Shown in pieces: positions 34,331-42,849 of a DNA stretch of 64,000 nucleotides. The notes beneath the pieces were generated by a model. That model had not been told where the DNA came from, did not search any database, and worked only from the letters and a program-made list of their open reading frames with translations. Source of the DNA: Micromonospora chersina (GTDB taxonomy: Bacteria; Actinomycetota; Actinomycetes; Mycobacteriales; Micromonosporaceae); assembly GCF_900091475.1 (NCBI RefSeq), contig NZ_FMIB01000002.1:6448001-6512000 (forward strand), written 5' to 3'. Both the position numbers and the translations under genes were made by a program. Numbering within the stretch: position 1 is the first letter of the stretch; each line of letters opens with the position of its first letter.

Positions 34331-34337
34331 CCGCGGG

Positions 34338-35441
34338 TCACCAGGTCAGCCGCAGCGGCAGCCCGAGGAAACCGGCGTAGCCGGTCAGGGCCGACTCGAC
34401 GCGGGCCCGCAGCGCCGCGTCGAACGGCGTCAACTGCCGCACGGTCACGGTGACCGCCCGCTTGCCCACGGTCCGCTTCCAGATGCCGACCGTGCGGCCG
34501 CCGCGCACCACCGTGGCCTGGAAGATCCCGTTGTTGCCCGGGACGACCGCGTTCGCGTGCGCCGGGTCGAGCATCAGCGTGCGGTCCTTGTAGCCCAGCA
34601 GGTACTCGTCGAAGCCCGGCAGGGTGTGCACGTCGTCGACGGGCGCCCGGGGCGCGTCGAGCAGGGCGGCGTCGACCACCGCCGGCACACCGTCCACCTC
34701 GACCGGGGCGAGCGCGTCGCCGGCCACCGCGATGCCCCGGGTGGCGTCGGTGACCGTGAGCCCGGTCCACCGGGCCAGATCGTGCCGGGTCACCGGGCCG
34801 TGGCCGCGGACGTAGCGGTGGGCCAGCACGCCCAGCGCCTCGTCGCGCTCGGGGCGGCGCGGGTCCGGCGCCCACTCGTCCAGCAGCGCGAAGGTCTGCT
34901 CGGTGCCGACGTGCGGGGCGATGCAGGTGACGCCGCGCTGGCTGGCGTACCAGAGCAGGTGGTAGCCGCGCTGGCCGCCGATGTCCAGGCCGGCGGCGCG
35001 CAGCGTGGCCAGGCACTCGGCCCGGGTGAGCCGGCCCCCGCCCGCGAGGGCCTCGCCCAGCACGTCGGCGGCGCGGTCCGCGTCGGCCTCGGTCAGGCCG
35101 AGCTGGGCCCGCCGGGTGGTCGCGCCGGCCAGCACCCGCACGCCGGTCACCGCCAGCATCCACCGCGCGTCCCGGGGCGGCACCAGGTGCACGGTGCCCC
35201 GCATCGGCCAGGTGCGCAGCGCCTCGCGCCGCTCCAGGGCCGCGCGCACGTCGTCCTGGGTGCGGCCGGGCAGGCGTACGCCGAGCGACCAGAGGCCGCT
35301 CGCCGCGTCCTGGGCCTGCATGGCCCCGAACCACTCGACCACCTCGGCGACGCTCTCCGGGCGCGCGGTCGGGTGCGGGCGCAGCAGCAGGCTGGTCATC
35401 CGCAGCGCCAGCGCCTCGGCGCCGGTGAGACGTACGGTCAC
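34338..35441 (-). CDS. AlkZ/YcaQ-like winged-helix DNA glycosylase family protein
   Basis: A 367-residue protein of the HTH_42 (winged helix) family that includes AlkZ and YcaQ, glycosylases unhooking alkylated or crosslinked bases. Typical parts are VEWFGAMQAQDAASGLWSLGVRL (about 35-57), RTWPMRGTVHLVPPRD, and the C-terminal LPGFDEYLLGYKDR and GNNGIFQATVVRGGRTVGIWKR. The catalytic QxQ-type residues appear here as QAQD, consistent with the family. GTG 35441 is the start in frame with the family; its ribosome binding site is weak. It lies 15 bp after the stop of the TnpB-like gene and may depend on that transcript. Confidence 0.82.
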   Translation of the reverse strand: MTVRLTGAEALALRMTSLLLRPHPTARPESVAEVVEWFGAMQAQDAASGLWSLGVRLPGRTQDDVRAALERREALRTWPMRGTVHLVPPRDARWMLAVTGVRVLAGATTRRAQLGLTEADADRAADVLGEALAGGGRLTRAECLATLRAAGLDIGGQRGYHLLWYASQRGVTCIAPHVGTEQTFALLDEWAPDPRRPERDEALGVLAHRYVRGHGPVTRHDLARWTGLTVTDATRGIAVAGDALAPVEVDGVPAVVDAALLDAPRAPVDDVHTLPGFDEYLLGYKDRTLMLDPAHANAVVPGNNGIFQATVVRGGRTVGIWKRTVGKRAVTVTVRQLTPFDAALRARVESALTGYAGFLGLPLRLTW

Positions 35442-35456
35442 GAGGCGGCCTGCTTC

Positions 35457-36689
35457 CTACTTGTCGCTCACAGTTGAGCGGTTCGGGTAGTTCGCTCTCC
35501 GCCCGGTGGTGGCTGGGCTGGAGTCCTGGACCGGCAGTCTGGTCCGGTGGCGATCGGTCCTGTCCTGCAGGATCTGCTTCACCTTGTGGTGTGGGGTGTG
35601 CAGGGCGATGTCGGGGTCGCCGGCTCGCTGCAGGATGTTGATCGCGGCGTTCACGTCGGCCTGCCACACCACCCCGCACGAGGTGCAGTGAAACCGGTCC
35701 CCGCCGCGGCGGCCGAACCGGCCGCAGCGATGACAGGCTTGTGAGGTGTAGGCGGCGTTGACGTGCACGAGCGCAGAACCTCTGCGCTCCGACACGTTCT
35801 TCAGAGCCTCGGCGGTGACTCCTTTGGTCCACGCTGCGAGACGCCGGTTGATGTTTTTAGGAAGCTGTTTGCGGCCGGTGAAGCGTTTGGTGAGGTCTTC
35901 GGCGATCACGGTGGCGGCCTTGTCCACTACCTCGTGCACCGCGGTGAAGATCTCCGTGCGCACCCGTGCCCGGTGCCGGGCCGCCTGCCGTTCCCGCTTC
36001 ACGATGCCGAGGTTGTTGGCCTTGACCCGGTGCGCTTTCGCGTGGTCCCCACGCAGGGCGGCGGTGTTGGCGATTGAGCGGTGGTGGACCTCGACCCGGC
36101 CGCCGCGCAGGATCAGGCGCAGCGTCCCGGTCGGGGCGACCGTCGTGCTCAGTGGGATCCTGATCAGCTTGCGGGGCTCGAGACCGGGGATCGCCAGCCA
36201 CAACCGTCCCCGGCCATCGACGGCGGTGTGGTATTTGTCGGCGCGCACGACGATCTGATCGTGCGTGCGGTTGAAGCCCCGCTTCCAGTGCTTGCGCATC
36301 TGCCGGGCGAGGAACGGGTCACTGGCCCAATCGTCAGCCTTCAACGCCGTGAACATCCGCTTACGCTCGGCCGGATCGTTGGTACGTCGGTTGATCGCCC
36401 GCCGGACGGCGACCTTGGCCGCCGCCAGGTTCGCGGCGATGTCGGCCATGGCGTCGCGGACGGTTTCCTTCCACGCATTCGCCAGCACGGCGAAGTGCAC
36501 ATGTGTGCCGTCGGCCAGCCACCGGTCCCGCACCCGCCGGTCTGTCAACCCAGATCCGACCCCGGCGACCGAGCCGTAGCGCTGCCACACCTCGCTGCGC
36601 ACCCGACCCAACCGTCGGGCCTGCTCCGCCAGGGCAGCGTATTTGCCCGGATTCAGTCGGACCGAGTAGGCGATCCGGGTGACCTTCAC
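35457..36689 (-). CDS. TnpB-family protein, apparently without RuvC-I
   Basis: A 410-residue relative of IS605-type TnpB RNA-guided nucleases. The RuvC-II Glu (AEDL, Glu264), a four-Cys zinc finger (Cys319, 322, 335, 338) and the RuvC-III Asp345 (ADVNAAIN) are present. The RuvC-I strand with its Asp, normally G[VI]D-x-G[YV] and about 60 residues, is absent: RVEVHH (198-203) runs into ANTAALRGDHAKAHRVKANNLG. Frame is kept, so an in-frame deletion is likely. GTG 36689 has GGAGGG six bases upstream. No TnpA is nearby. It is either a decayed element or a nuclease-dead, repurposed TnpB. Confidence 0.75.
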   Translation of the reverse strand: MKVTRIAYSVRLNPGKYAALAEQARRLGRVRSEVWQRYGSVAGVGSGLTDRRVRDRWLADGTHVHFAVLANAWKETVRDAMADIAANLAAAKVAVRRAINRRTNDPAERKRMFTALKADDWASDPFLARQMRKHWKRGFNRTHDQIVVRADKYHTAVDGRGRLWLAIPGLEPRKLIRIPLSTTVAPTGTLRLILRGGRVEVHHRSIANTAALRGDHAKAHRVKANNLGIVKRERQAARHRARVRTEIFTAVHEVVDKAATVIAEDLTKRFTGRKQLPKNINRRLAAWTKGVTAEALKNVSERRGSALVHVNAAYTSQACHRCGRFGRRGGDRFHCTSCGVVWQADVNAAINILQRAGDPDIALHTPHHKVKQILQDRTDRHRTRLPVQDSSPATTGRRANYPNRSTVSDK

Positions 36690-36731
36690 CGGTCACCCTC
36701 CATGGTCAAGTCCGCCTCTTCAAGATAGGGG

Positions 36732-36757
36732 GGCTAGGAAGGGAAGTAGCCACTAGC
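36732..36757. repeat. Small hairpin upstream of the TnpB-like gene
   Basis: GGCTA (36732-36736) can pair with TAGCC (36747-36751), and overlapping GCTAG with CTAGC (36753-36757). This AT-richer stretch lies 43-68 bp before the TnpB-like start, where the left-end hairpin of an IS605-type element would be. The element boundaries could not be fixed. Confidence 0.3.
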
Positions 36758-36870
36758 ATCTGCTCCCGTCGACGTGGACGGTCAGCATAGGTCGGCGGTG
36801 TGACGCTTTCGGCGGGACGGACGACCGGACGGGCGGGCCGTGGCCCACCCGCCCGGGATGTGTCGTCGCG

Positions 36871-37605
36871 TCAGCGGTTGCGGCGTGCCCGCTCCGGCAC
36901 GTCGGCGTCCACCAGCTCCCGGCGGACCTGCGCGTTGACCGGCTGCTCCTCGACGATCTCGTCCTTGTTCAGCCGGACCCGCTCGACCGGGACCTGCTCC
37001 TTGGCGACCACCGGGCGCTCGGCGCGAAGCTCCATCTCGCGCTGCTCCTCGCCGATGCCGGCCCGGACGTTGGCCCGGTCGGCGTCGAGGATCGGCTCGT
37101 GGACCACTGTCACCTCGTCGTGCTCGACCGGCACGGAGGTCTGGACGTTCTCCGTGACCACGCGCTTGCTCAGCCGCGCGGCGCCGGCCGGCTCGCTCTC
37201 GGTGCCGACCCGCAGCCGTTCCTCCGAGCGGACCATCTCCGGCCCGCCCGCCTGCTGCTTCTGCTTCGGCGGCGGCCCGGCCTGCTCCCCGATCTGGTAG
37301 TGCCGGTAGAGCTGGGCGAGCTGCTCGGTGCTGAGCGGCTGGTTGGTGCCGGTCTCCACGCTCGGCGCGCTGCGTACGGTCGCCTTGTCGTACTGCACCT
37401 GGAGGCGTCCGTCCTGCTGCATCCGGGCCGCGTCGAGCGGAGCCATCGACTCGTGGTGGCCCATCACTCCGGTCTTCACGCTGACCCAGGTCGCCTCGCC
37501 GCTGGGATCGGCCCAGACCTGGCCCACGCTGCCGATCTTCGCACCCGAGCGGTCCTGGACGTCCTGCCCGTACAGCGAGCGGACCTGCTGCTCCGTCAGT
37601 CGCAT
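36871..37605 (-). CDS. PRC-barrel and DUF2382 domain protein
   Basis: A 244-residue soluble protein. Residues about 1-85 form a PRC-barrel-like domain (VQDRSGAKIGSVGQVW, then ATWVSVKTG). After a Gln/Pro-rich linker, residues about 130-240 are DUF2382 (SEERLRVGTESEPAGAARLSKRV and later EQREMELRAERPVVAKEQVPVERVRL). The pairing is common in actinobacteria and Deinococcus and is often linked with stress, but no biochemical role is established. ATG 37605 has AAGGAAGGA nearby. It is divergent from a DUF4190 gene, close to wrbA. Confidence 0.88.
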   Translation of the reverse strand: MRLTEQQVRSLYGQDVQDRSGAKIGSVGQVWADPSGEATWVSVKTGVMGHHESMAPLDAARMQQDGRLQVQYDKATVRSAPSVETGTNQPLSTEQLAQLYRHYQIGEQAGPPPKQKQQAGGPEMVRSEERLRVGTESEPAGAARLSKRVVTENVQTSVPVEHDEVTVVHEPILDADRANVRAGIGEEQREMELRAERPVVAKEQVPVERVRLNKDEIVEEQPVNAQVRRELVDADVPERARRNR

Positions 37606-37794
37606 GATTCGTCCTTCCTTCTCGTGGGTCACCACCCGAGTCCCCGGCGGCGGGCCCGGCATTCCCCGAAATCTGGACGAACAGGAGGAGGAGCAGCAGC
37701 GGTGCCGGTAACGACCCGGGTTGCGAGGCATGAGCGCCCCGGGAACGGGGATGCGCCGCCGGGAACCGATGCGAGGAATGGGAGGTGTGGGGGA

Positions 37795-38175
37795 ATGACA
37801 GCGTCCAGTGAACCCATGCGAGGCGCCGCCCGGCCCGCGAGACCGGCGGGCGGGGCGAAGACCAGCGCTGCGGCCACCTTCTCGCTGGTCTTCGGCGTGG
37901 CGGCCCTGCTCAGCGTGCTCACCGCGATCCTGGCCTCGGTCGGGCTGCTGCTGGGGATCATCGGGGTCATCCTGGCCATCGTCGGGCTGCGGATGGCCCG
38001 GCGCCCCGGCGTGACCGGGCGCGGGGTGGCGATCGGCGGCCTGGTGCTCAGCGCCCTGGCGGTGCTGATCGGGCTGGCGCTCGCCGCCGGCATCAGCACG
38101 TTCATCAACAACGAGGCGGCGGTGGACCGGCTGGAGAAGCGGGTGACCGACCTGCGGGACAAGCTCAACGACTGA
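37795..38175 (+). CDS. DUF4190-type small membrane protein
   Basis: A 126-residue protein with two long hydrophobic segments (about 25-70 and 82-102) separated by a short basic loop (RMARRPGVTGRG), as in DUF4190 proteins. A C-terminal charged helix (VDRLEKRVTDLRDKLND) may form a coiled coil. Function unknown. ATG 37795 has GGAGG nine bases upstream. It lies between the PRC/DUF2382 gene and wrbA, so it may belong to the same stress group. Confidence 0.8.
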   Translation: MTASSEPMRGAARPARPAGGAKTSAAATFSLVFGVAALLSVLTAILASVGLLLGIIGVILAIVGLRMARRPGVTGRGVAIGGLVLSALAVLIGLALAAGISTFINNEAAVDRLEKRVTDLRDKLND

Positions 38176-38405
38176 GCCGGGCCGGTGCCCCTGATCGCGC
38201 TACGCCAGCCACGTTGCCGGCGGAGCGCGATCCCCCGTTCAGGTTCCCGGTGCGGGGGCGGCGGCGGTACGCCGGCACCGGTGGCATCAGGATCCTCGCG
38301 CGCCCGCACCCGGGGAAGCGGTTTCCATCGGAACTTGCGCAAATCTTGAGCGGCGGCAAGGGATCGACCCGGCTCGGTCGACGCGGGGACTCGCGTGGGC
38401 CCGGC

Positions 38406-38430
38406 GTTTGACGTCGCAAGCAACGGGTAG
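38406..38430 (+). promoter_or_regulatory. SigB/SigF-type general stress promoter of wrbA
   Basis: GTTT (38406-38409) and GGGTAG (38425-38430) are 15 bp apart, matching the actinobacterial SigB/SigF consensus GTTT-N14-16-GGGTA. It lies 38 bp upstream of the wrbA start. The rest of the 293-bp gap 38176-38468 shows no gene. Confidence 0.6.
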
Positions 38431-38468
38431 TCGCCGGAGCTGACCCGACACCGAGGAGGAATCGTCTG

Positions 38469-39086
38469 ATGGATGGCCAGGTCAAGGCCGCGGTGATCTA
38501 CTACAGCGCGACCGGCATCACCTACCAGATGGCGCAGGCGGCGGTCGAGGCCGCCGGCGAGGCGGGCGCCGAGGTACGCCTGCGCAAGGTGCGTGAGCTG
38601 GCGCCGGACGAGGCGATCCGCTCAAACTCGGGCTGGCAGGCGCACCGCCTGGAGACCCAGGATGTGATGGAGGCGCAGCCGGACGACCTCTCCTGGGCCG
38701 ACGTCGTCATCATGGGCTCACCGACCCGGTACGGCATGATCGCCGCCCAGCTCAAGCAGTTCATCGACACCACCGGCCCGCTGTGGGCCCAGGGCGCGCT
38801 GGCGAACAAGGTCTACACCGGCTTCACCTCGACCGCCACGTTGCACGGCGGCCAGGAGGCGACACTGCTGTCGCTGTACACGGTCTTCTACCACTGGGGC
38901 GGCATCGTGGTGACCCCCGGTTACACCGATCCCAGCCAGTTCGTCGCCGGCAACCCGTACGGCGCCTCGCACACCAGCAACAACGGCGAGAACCCCCCGG
39001 ACCACGTGGCCCTGGGCGCCACGGCCCTCACCGCCAAGCGGGCCGTGCAGATGGGCGCCGCGCTCAAGAAGGGCCTGGCCGGCTGA
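38469..39086 (+). CDS. wrbA: NAD(P)H:quinone oxidoreductase WrbA
   Basis: A 205-residue flavodoxin-fold quinone reductase, the usual length for WrbA. The FMN phosphate loop is SATGITYQMAQ (residues 13-23). MGSPTRYGMIAAQLKQFID and HGGQEATLLSLYTVFYHWGGIVV are classic WrbA blocks near the isoalloxazine site and oligomer interface. It reduces quinones by two electrons and protects against oxidative stress. ATG 38469 follows GAGGAGGA at good spacing. The promoter upstream looks like a general-stress sigma factor site, in line with the stress control of wrbA in other bacteria. Confidence 0.93.
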   Translation: MDGQVKAAVIYYSATGITYQMAQAAVEAAGEAGAEVRLRKVRELAPDEAIRSNSGWQAHRLETQDVMEAQPDDLSWADVVIMGSPTRYGMIAAQLKQFIDTTGPLWAQGALANKVYTGFTSTATLHGGQEATLLSLYTVFYHWGGIVVTPGYTDPSQFVAGNPYGASHTSNNGENPPDHVALGATALTAKRAVQMGAALKKGLAG

Positions 39087-39156
39087 CCCCGGGCCCGTGG
39101 CGACCGGCGGCGGAACGAGGGCTCTCGACTCGTCCCACCACCGGTCGCCTCTCGCC

Positions 39157-41076
39157 CTACCCCCGATCGGCCGGTCCATGCCCGGTCAGCGCGGGATGGG
39201 CCAGCAGGTGCCCGAGCAGGTCCGCCAGGACCGCCATGCCGTCGCGGCTGAGCACCGACTCCGGGTGGAACTGCACCCCGGCGAAGCCCGGCCCCCGCAG
39301 CGCGTGCACCGCCCCGTCCGCGGGGTCCCGGGACAGCTCCACCGTGCCGTACCCGGTGGCGACCCGGTCCGCGTCGGCCCGGGCCGTGAAGCTGGAGTAG
39401 AAGCCGACCCGGCGGGTCGTCCCGAACACCGGCACGTCCCGCGGCAGCCCCTGGTAGGGCGCGTCGCGGCGGTGCAGGGGCAGCCCGAGCAGCCCGGCCA
39501 GGAGCTGGTGGCCGAGGCAGACCGCCAGGGTCGGGCGCCCGGCCGCGAGCAGCCCGGCCAGCAGGGCCCGCATGCTCGCCATCTTCGGCTCGGCGAGGTC
39601 GTTCGGGTCGCCCGGGCCGGGACCCACCACCACGAGGTCGTACCCGTCGACCGGGCCGGCCCGGTGCCAGTCCCGCCGCGTCACTGCCAGTCCGAGCGCG
39701 CCGAGCTGGTGGGCGAGCATCCCCGTGAAGGTGTCCTCACCGTCCACGATCAGCGCCCGCCGGCCGGCCAGCCCGGGCAGCGTGGTGGCTCCCGGGACGC
39801 GCTGGTCCAGCCAGAACCGGGCGAGGGGGGTGTTGCGGGCGGCCAGCGCGGCGCGCACCTCGGGGTCGTCGGCGTACCGGAGCGTGGGTCCCGCGTCGCG
39901 GGCCGGGGCGTCCGGGCCGAGGCCGAGCGCGGCCAGCACCCCGGCCGCCTTGGCGTGCGTCTCGGCCACCTCGCCGGCGGCGGTGGAGTGCCGGACCAGG
40001 GTGGCCCCGACCGGCACCCGCAGCTCACCGGCGGGGGAGATCTCGGCGGTGCGGATGAGGATCGGCGCGTCGAGGGTCTGCCGGCCCTGGTCGTCGCGGC
40101 CCAGCAGGGCGAGCACCCCGGCGTAGTAGCGCCGGCCGGTCCGCTCGTGGCGGGCGATCACCCGGCAGGCGTTCTCCATGGGACTGCCGGTGACCGTCGG
40201 CGCGAACATCGTCTCCCGCAGCACCTCCCGGATGTCCAGCGAACCCCGCCCGGCCAGCAGGTACTCGGTGTGCGCGAGGTGCGCCATCTCCTTCAGGTAC
40301 GGCCCGACCACCTGGCCGCCGTGCTCGGCGACGGTGGCCATCATCTTCAGCTCCTCGTCGAGCACCATGTACAGCTCCTCGACCTCCTTCGGGTCGTCGA
40401 GGAAGCGCAGCAGCTCCTCCCGGTCGGCCGCCGCGCCCGTGTGCCGGAAGGTGCCGCTGATCGGGTTCATCATGACCAGGCCGTCGTCCACGCTCACGTG
40501 CCGTTCCGGGCTCGCCCCGACCAGGATCCGGGTGCCGGTGTGCACCACGAACGTCCAGTACGCGCCCCGCTCGCGCAGCAGCAGCCGACGCAGCGCGGCC
40601 AGGGCGGCCACCAGCGGCGGGCCCTCCACGGCGGCCCGCAGGGTGCGGTGGATGACGAAGTTGGCGCCCTCGCCCCGGCCGATCTCGTCGGTCAGCACCC
40701 GGCCCACGGTGTCCGCGTACTCGGCGTCGGAGATGTCGAAGGCGGCGTCGCGGGTCACCACCGGCGCGTCGGGCAGGGCGGCCAGCACCTCGTCGAGCGG
40801 GAGCCGCCGGTGTTCGGCGATCACCAGGCACTCCAGCGGCAGGCCGTCGTCCACGCAGGCGAAGCCGCGCTCGGCGATCTGCCGGTAGGGGACCAGGGCC
40901 AGCGTGCGCGGCCCGGGGGCGTCGTCGGGCAGCGGGATCCCGGCCAGCCGGTCCACGGTGCGTACCGTGCCGGCGAACAGGTCGACGTGGTCGGCGCCCT
41001 CGCGGCGGACGAGCGCGAACGGGCCGGGGTCGCGGCCGGCCGCGACGGCGGCGAGCGGGTCGTGCGGGCTGGTCAT
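39157..41076 (-). CDS. Fused anthranilate synthase (TrpEG/PhzE-like)
   Basis: A 639-residue fusion of a chorismate-binding domain (about 1-430) and a class I glutamine amidotransferase domain (about 445-630). The first has NPISGTFRH, EELYMVLDEELKMMA, and the catalytic region MFAPTVTGSPMENA. The second has the nucleophile Cys in LAVCLGHQLLAG and the catalytic His-Pro-Glu in GVQFHPES. The sequence is close to PhzE-type enzymes, so the product could be anthranilate or 2-amino-2-deoxyisochorismate. The Trp leader peptide upstream argues for tryptophan synthesis. No phenazine genes are near. CTCCTC on the plus strand (41082-41087) is its ribosome binding site. Confidence 0.85.
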   Translation of the reverse strand: MTSPHDPLAAVAAGRDPGPFALVRREGADHVDLFAGTVRTVDRLAGIPLPDDAPGPRTLALVPYRQIAERGFACVDDGLPLECLVIAEHRRLPLDEVLAALPDAPVVTRDAAFDISDAEYADTVGRVLTDEIGRGEGANFVIHRTLRAAVEGPPLVAALAALRRLLLRERGAYWTFVVHTGTRILVGASPERHVSVDDGLVMMNPISGTFRHTGAAADREELLRFLDDPKEVEELYMVLDEELKMMATVAEHGGQVVGPYLKEMAHLAHTEYLLAGRGSLDIREVLRETMFAPTVTGSPMENACRVIARHERTGRRYYAGVLALLGRDDQGRQTLDAPILIRTAEISPAGELRVPVGATLVRHSTAAGEVAETHAKAAGVLAALGLGPDAPARDAGPTLRYADDPEVRAALAARNTPLARFWLDQRVPGATTLPGLAGRRALIVDGEDTFTGMLAHQLGALGLAVTRRDWHRAGPVDGYDLVVVGPGPGDPNDLAEPKMASMRALLAGLLAAGRPTLAVCLGHQLLAGLLGLPLHRRDAPYQGLPRDVPVFGTTRRVGFYSSFTARADADRVATGYGTVELSRDPADGAVHALRGPGFAGVQFHPESVLSRDGMAVLADLLGHLLAHPALTGHGPADRG

Positions 41077-41098
41077 GAGGTCTCCTCGGTGGGCCGGA

Positions 41099-41163
41099 GG
41101 CCGCCGGTGAGGCGGCCCCGGGATGCCGGGGAGAGACCGGCGGCCGCCTCGTGGGGCGGCCGC
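41099..41163 (-). promoter_or_regulatory. Attenuator hairpins of the anthranilate synthase leader
   Basis: Between the leader peptide and trpEG lie overlapping stems: a perfect 9-bp hairpin (41140-41148 with 41155-41163), a 6-bp one (41116-41121 with 41126-41131) and a 7-bp one (41099-41105 with 41111-41117). The shared GGCCGCC/GGCGGCC blocks allow exclusive alternative pairing, for instance 41111-41117 with 41142-41148. This is the layout of a transcription attenuator responding to ribosome stalling. Confidence 0.6.
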
Positions 41164-41172
41164 GTGGGGAAG

Positions 41173-41232
41173 CTACGCGCGGGAGTGGGCCGCCGGGTCG
41201 GCGGGCCACCAGCAGGACAGGTGCGCGGGCAT
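41173..41232 (-). CDS. Trp leader peptide, 19 residues
   Basis: MPAHLSCWWPADPAAHSRA is encoded 97 bp upstream of the anthranilate synthase, with two tandem Trp codons after a Cys. Its shape (N-terminal AH, Trp run, PAAH end) matches trp leader peptides before anthranilate synthase genes in Streptomyces. A ribosome stalled at the Trp codons when charged tRNA-Trp is scarce would alter hairpin choice downstream. The likely -10 box lies at 41240-41245, so transcription should begin at or next to the ATG, making it a leaderless message. Too short for normal gene callers. Confidence 0.8.
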   Translation of the reverse strand: MPAHLSCWWPADPAAHSRA

Positions 41233-41239
41233 GGCGATC

Positions 41240-41269
41240 ACTGTACGCGAGCGGGCCGCGCCGGGGAAC
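41240..41269 (-). promoter_or_regulatory. Promoter of the trp leader transcript
   Basis: Reading the minus strand, TACAGT (41245-41240) fits a -10 element, with weak TTCCCC (41268-41263) 17 bp upstream. The expected start falls on the A of the leader peptide ATG at 41232 or one base before it. Confidence 0.5.
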
Positions 41270-41336
41270 CCGATCGCCGGGCCGGGGCGACGGATCTTGG
41301 CTTCGGCGCCGCTCCCGGCGGGTAGGTTGACCCGCG

Positions 41337-42740
41337 ATGGACATTCTCGCTCTGGACCTGGGCACCTCCTCGGTGCGCGGGCTCGTGCTGGACGCGAACG
41401 CCGTCCCACGCCCCGGCGCGCTGGCCCGCCGCAAGGTGCACCTGGTGACCGGCGACGACGGCAGCGGCACGCTGGACGGCCCCCGCTACCTCGCCTGCCT
41501 CGCGGAGTGCCTGGACGAGCTGGCCGCCGCCGGGCACCTCCGCGACGTGGAGCTGGTGGCCACCTCCGCGCAGTGGCACTCGGTGCTGCCGCTGGGCGCC
41601 GACGGCGCGCCGCTCGGCCCGGTGCTCACCTGGATGGACACCCGGCCGGAGGCCCCCGCCGGTGCCGCCGGCCCGGCCGATCCGGACGCCTTCCACGAGC
41701 GCACCGGCGCCTGGTGGCACCGCTGCTACTGGACCATGCGGCTGCCCTGGCTGCGGGCGCACTGCGGCAGCCCGGTCGCCCGCTTCGGCGGTCTGGTCGA
41801 GTACGTCCTCGGCGTGCTGCTCGACGAGGCGCCGATGTCCGTGTCGATGGCCTCCGGCACCGGGCTGCTCGACCTGCGCCGGCTCGAATGGGACGCCGAG
41901 GCGTGCGAGCTGGCCGGCGTACGCCCCGAGGACCTTCCGGCGCTGGCCCCGCAGCGGTGGCGCGGCCGGCTCCGCGTCGAGCACGCCCAGCGCTGGCCGC
42001 AGCTCACCGACGCCCGCTGGGCCGCCCCGGTCGGCGACGGCGCGGCATCAAACGTGGGCTCCGGCTGCGTCGACACGTCCCGCGCCGCGGTCACCGTCGG
42101 CACCTCCGCCGCGGTACGCCTCATCCAGGCGGTGCCGGCCGGCGCGCCGCTGCCGCCCCTGCCCGAGCAGCTCTGGCGCTACCGGGTCGACCACGAGCAC
42201 GTGGTCACCGGGGCGGCGTACTCCAGCGGCGGGAACCTCTTCGCCTGGGCGTCCCGCGAGCTGCGGCTGCCGCCCGCCACCGACCTGGAGGGCGCGCTGA
42301 CCCGGGCCGGCGCGAAGCTGGCCCTGCGCGCGAACCCACGGCTCGGCGGGGACCGGCCACCCGGCGTCGCCCCGGCCGGCTCCGGAGAGCTGCGCGGCCT
42401 GAGCTTCGGCACCACAGCTGTCGACATCCTCGCCGTGCTGATGACCGAGCTGTGCCGGCTGATGGCCGACGACCTGGCCCTCGTCGAGGCGGGCGCGGAC
42501 GGGCCGACCGAGGTGGTGCTGGGCGGCGGCGCGATGGCCGCCTCGGCCTGGTGGCGGGCGGCGTTCGTCGACGCGCTGGCCCCGCGCGTGGTGCGCTACC
42601 AGCGCAACCCGGAGATCGGGGCCACCGGGGCCGCGCTGGTGGCCCTCGGCCGGGTCGCCGAGGCGGCGCACGTGGCCGGCATCGGCCGGACGGACGACCG
42701 GAATGCGCCGAACACCGTAGGCTCCCGCCCACCGCGCTGA
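41337..42740 (+). CDS. FGGY family carbohydrate kinase
   Basis: A 467-residue sugar kinase of the FGGY family. The N-terminal phosphate loop is LALDLGTSSVRGLVLD, the substrate region has VATSAQWHSVLPL and LTWMDTRPE, and the C-terminal adenosine-binding strand is VVLGGGAMAAS. The substrate is unclear; gluconate, xylulose or glycerol kinases are relatives. ATG 41337 is near GTAGG. It is divergent from the trp leader, with the gap between holding that leader's promoter. No isomerase or transporter gene is adjacent. Confidence 0.85.
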   Translation: MDILALDLGTSSVRGLVLDANAVPRPGALARRKVHLVTGDDGSGTLDGPRYLACLAECLDELAAAGHLRDVELVATSAQWHSVLPLGADGAPLGPVLTWMDTRPEAPAGAAGPADPDAFHERTGAWWHRCYWTMRLPWLRAHCGSPVARFGGLVEYVLGVLLDEAPMSVSMASGTGLLDLRRLEWDAEACELAGVRPEDLPALAPQRWRGRLRVEHAQRWPQLTDARWAAPVGDGAASNVGSGCVDTSRAAVTVGTSAAVRLIQAVPAGAPLPPLPEQLWRYRVDHEHVVTGAAYSSGGNLFAWASRELRLPPATDLEGALTRAGAKLALRANPRLGGDRPPGVAPAGSGELRGLSFGTTAVDILAVLMTELCRLMADDLALVEAGADGPTEVVLGGGAMAASAWWRAAFVDALAPRVVRYQRNPEIGATGAALVALGRVAEAAHVAGIGRTDDRNAPNTVGSRPPR

Positions 42741-42849
42741 CCTTCCTGGTCGTGCGGCCGGCCGAGCGTTTGACACCGCCCGCCGGCCTGGTTGGATGGA
42801 CTTCCGCTCCCCGTCCCGGTGGAGCCGAGGTGGGACCTAGGAGGATCGT

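Noticed and set aside
39157..41076. A phenazine biosynthesis cluster, suggested by the PhzE-like enzyme
   Set aside because: No phzB, phzD, phzF or phzG homologue lies nearby, and the Trp leader peptide points to tryptophan supply.
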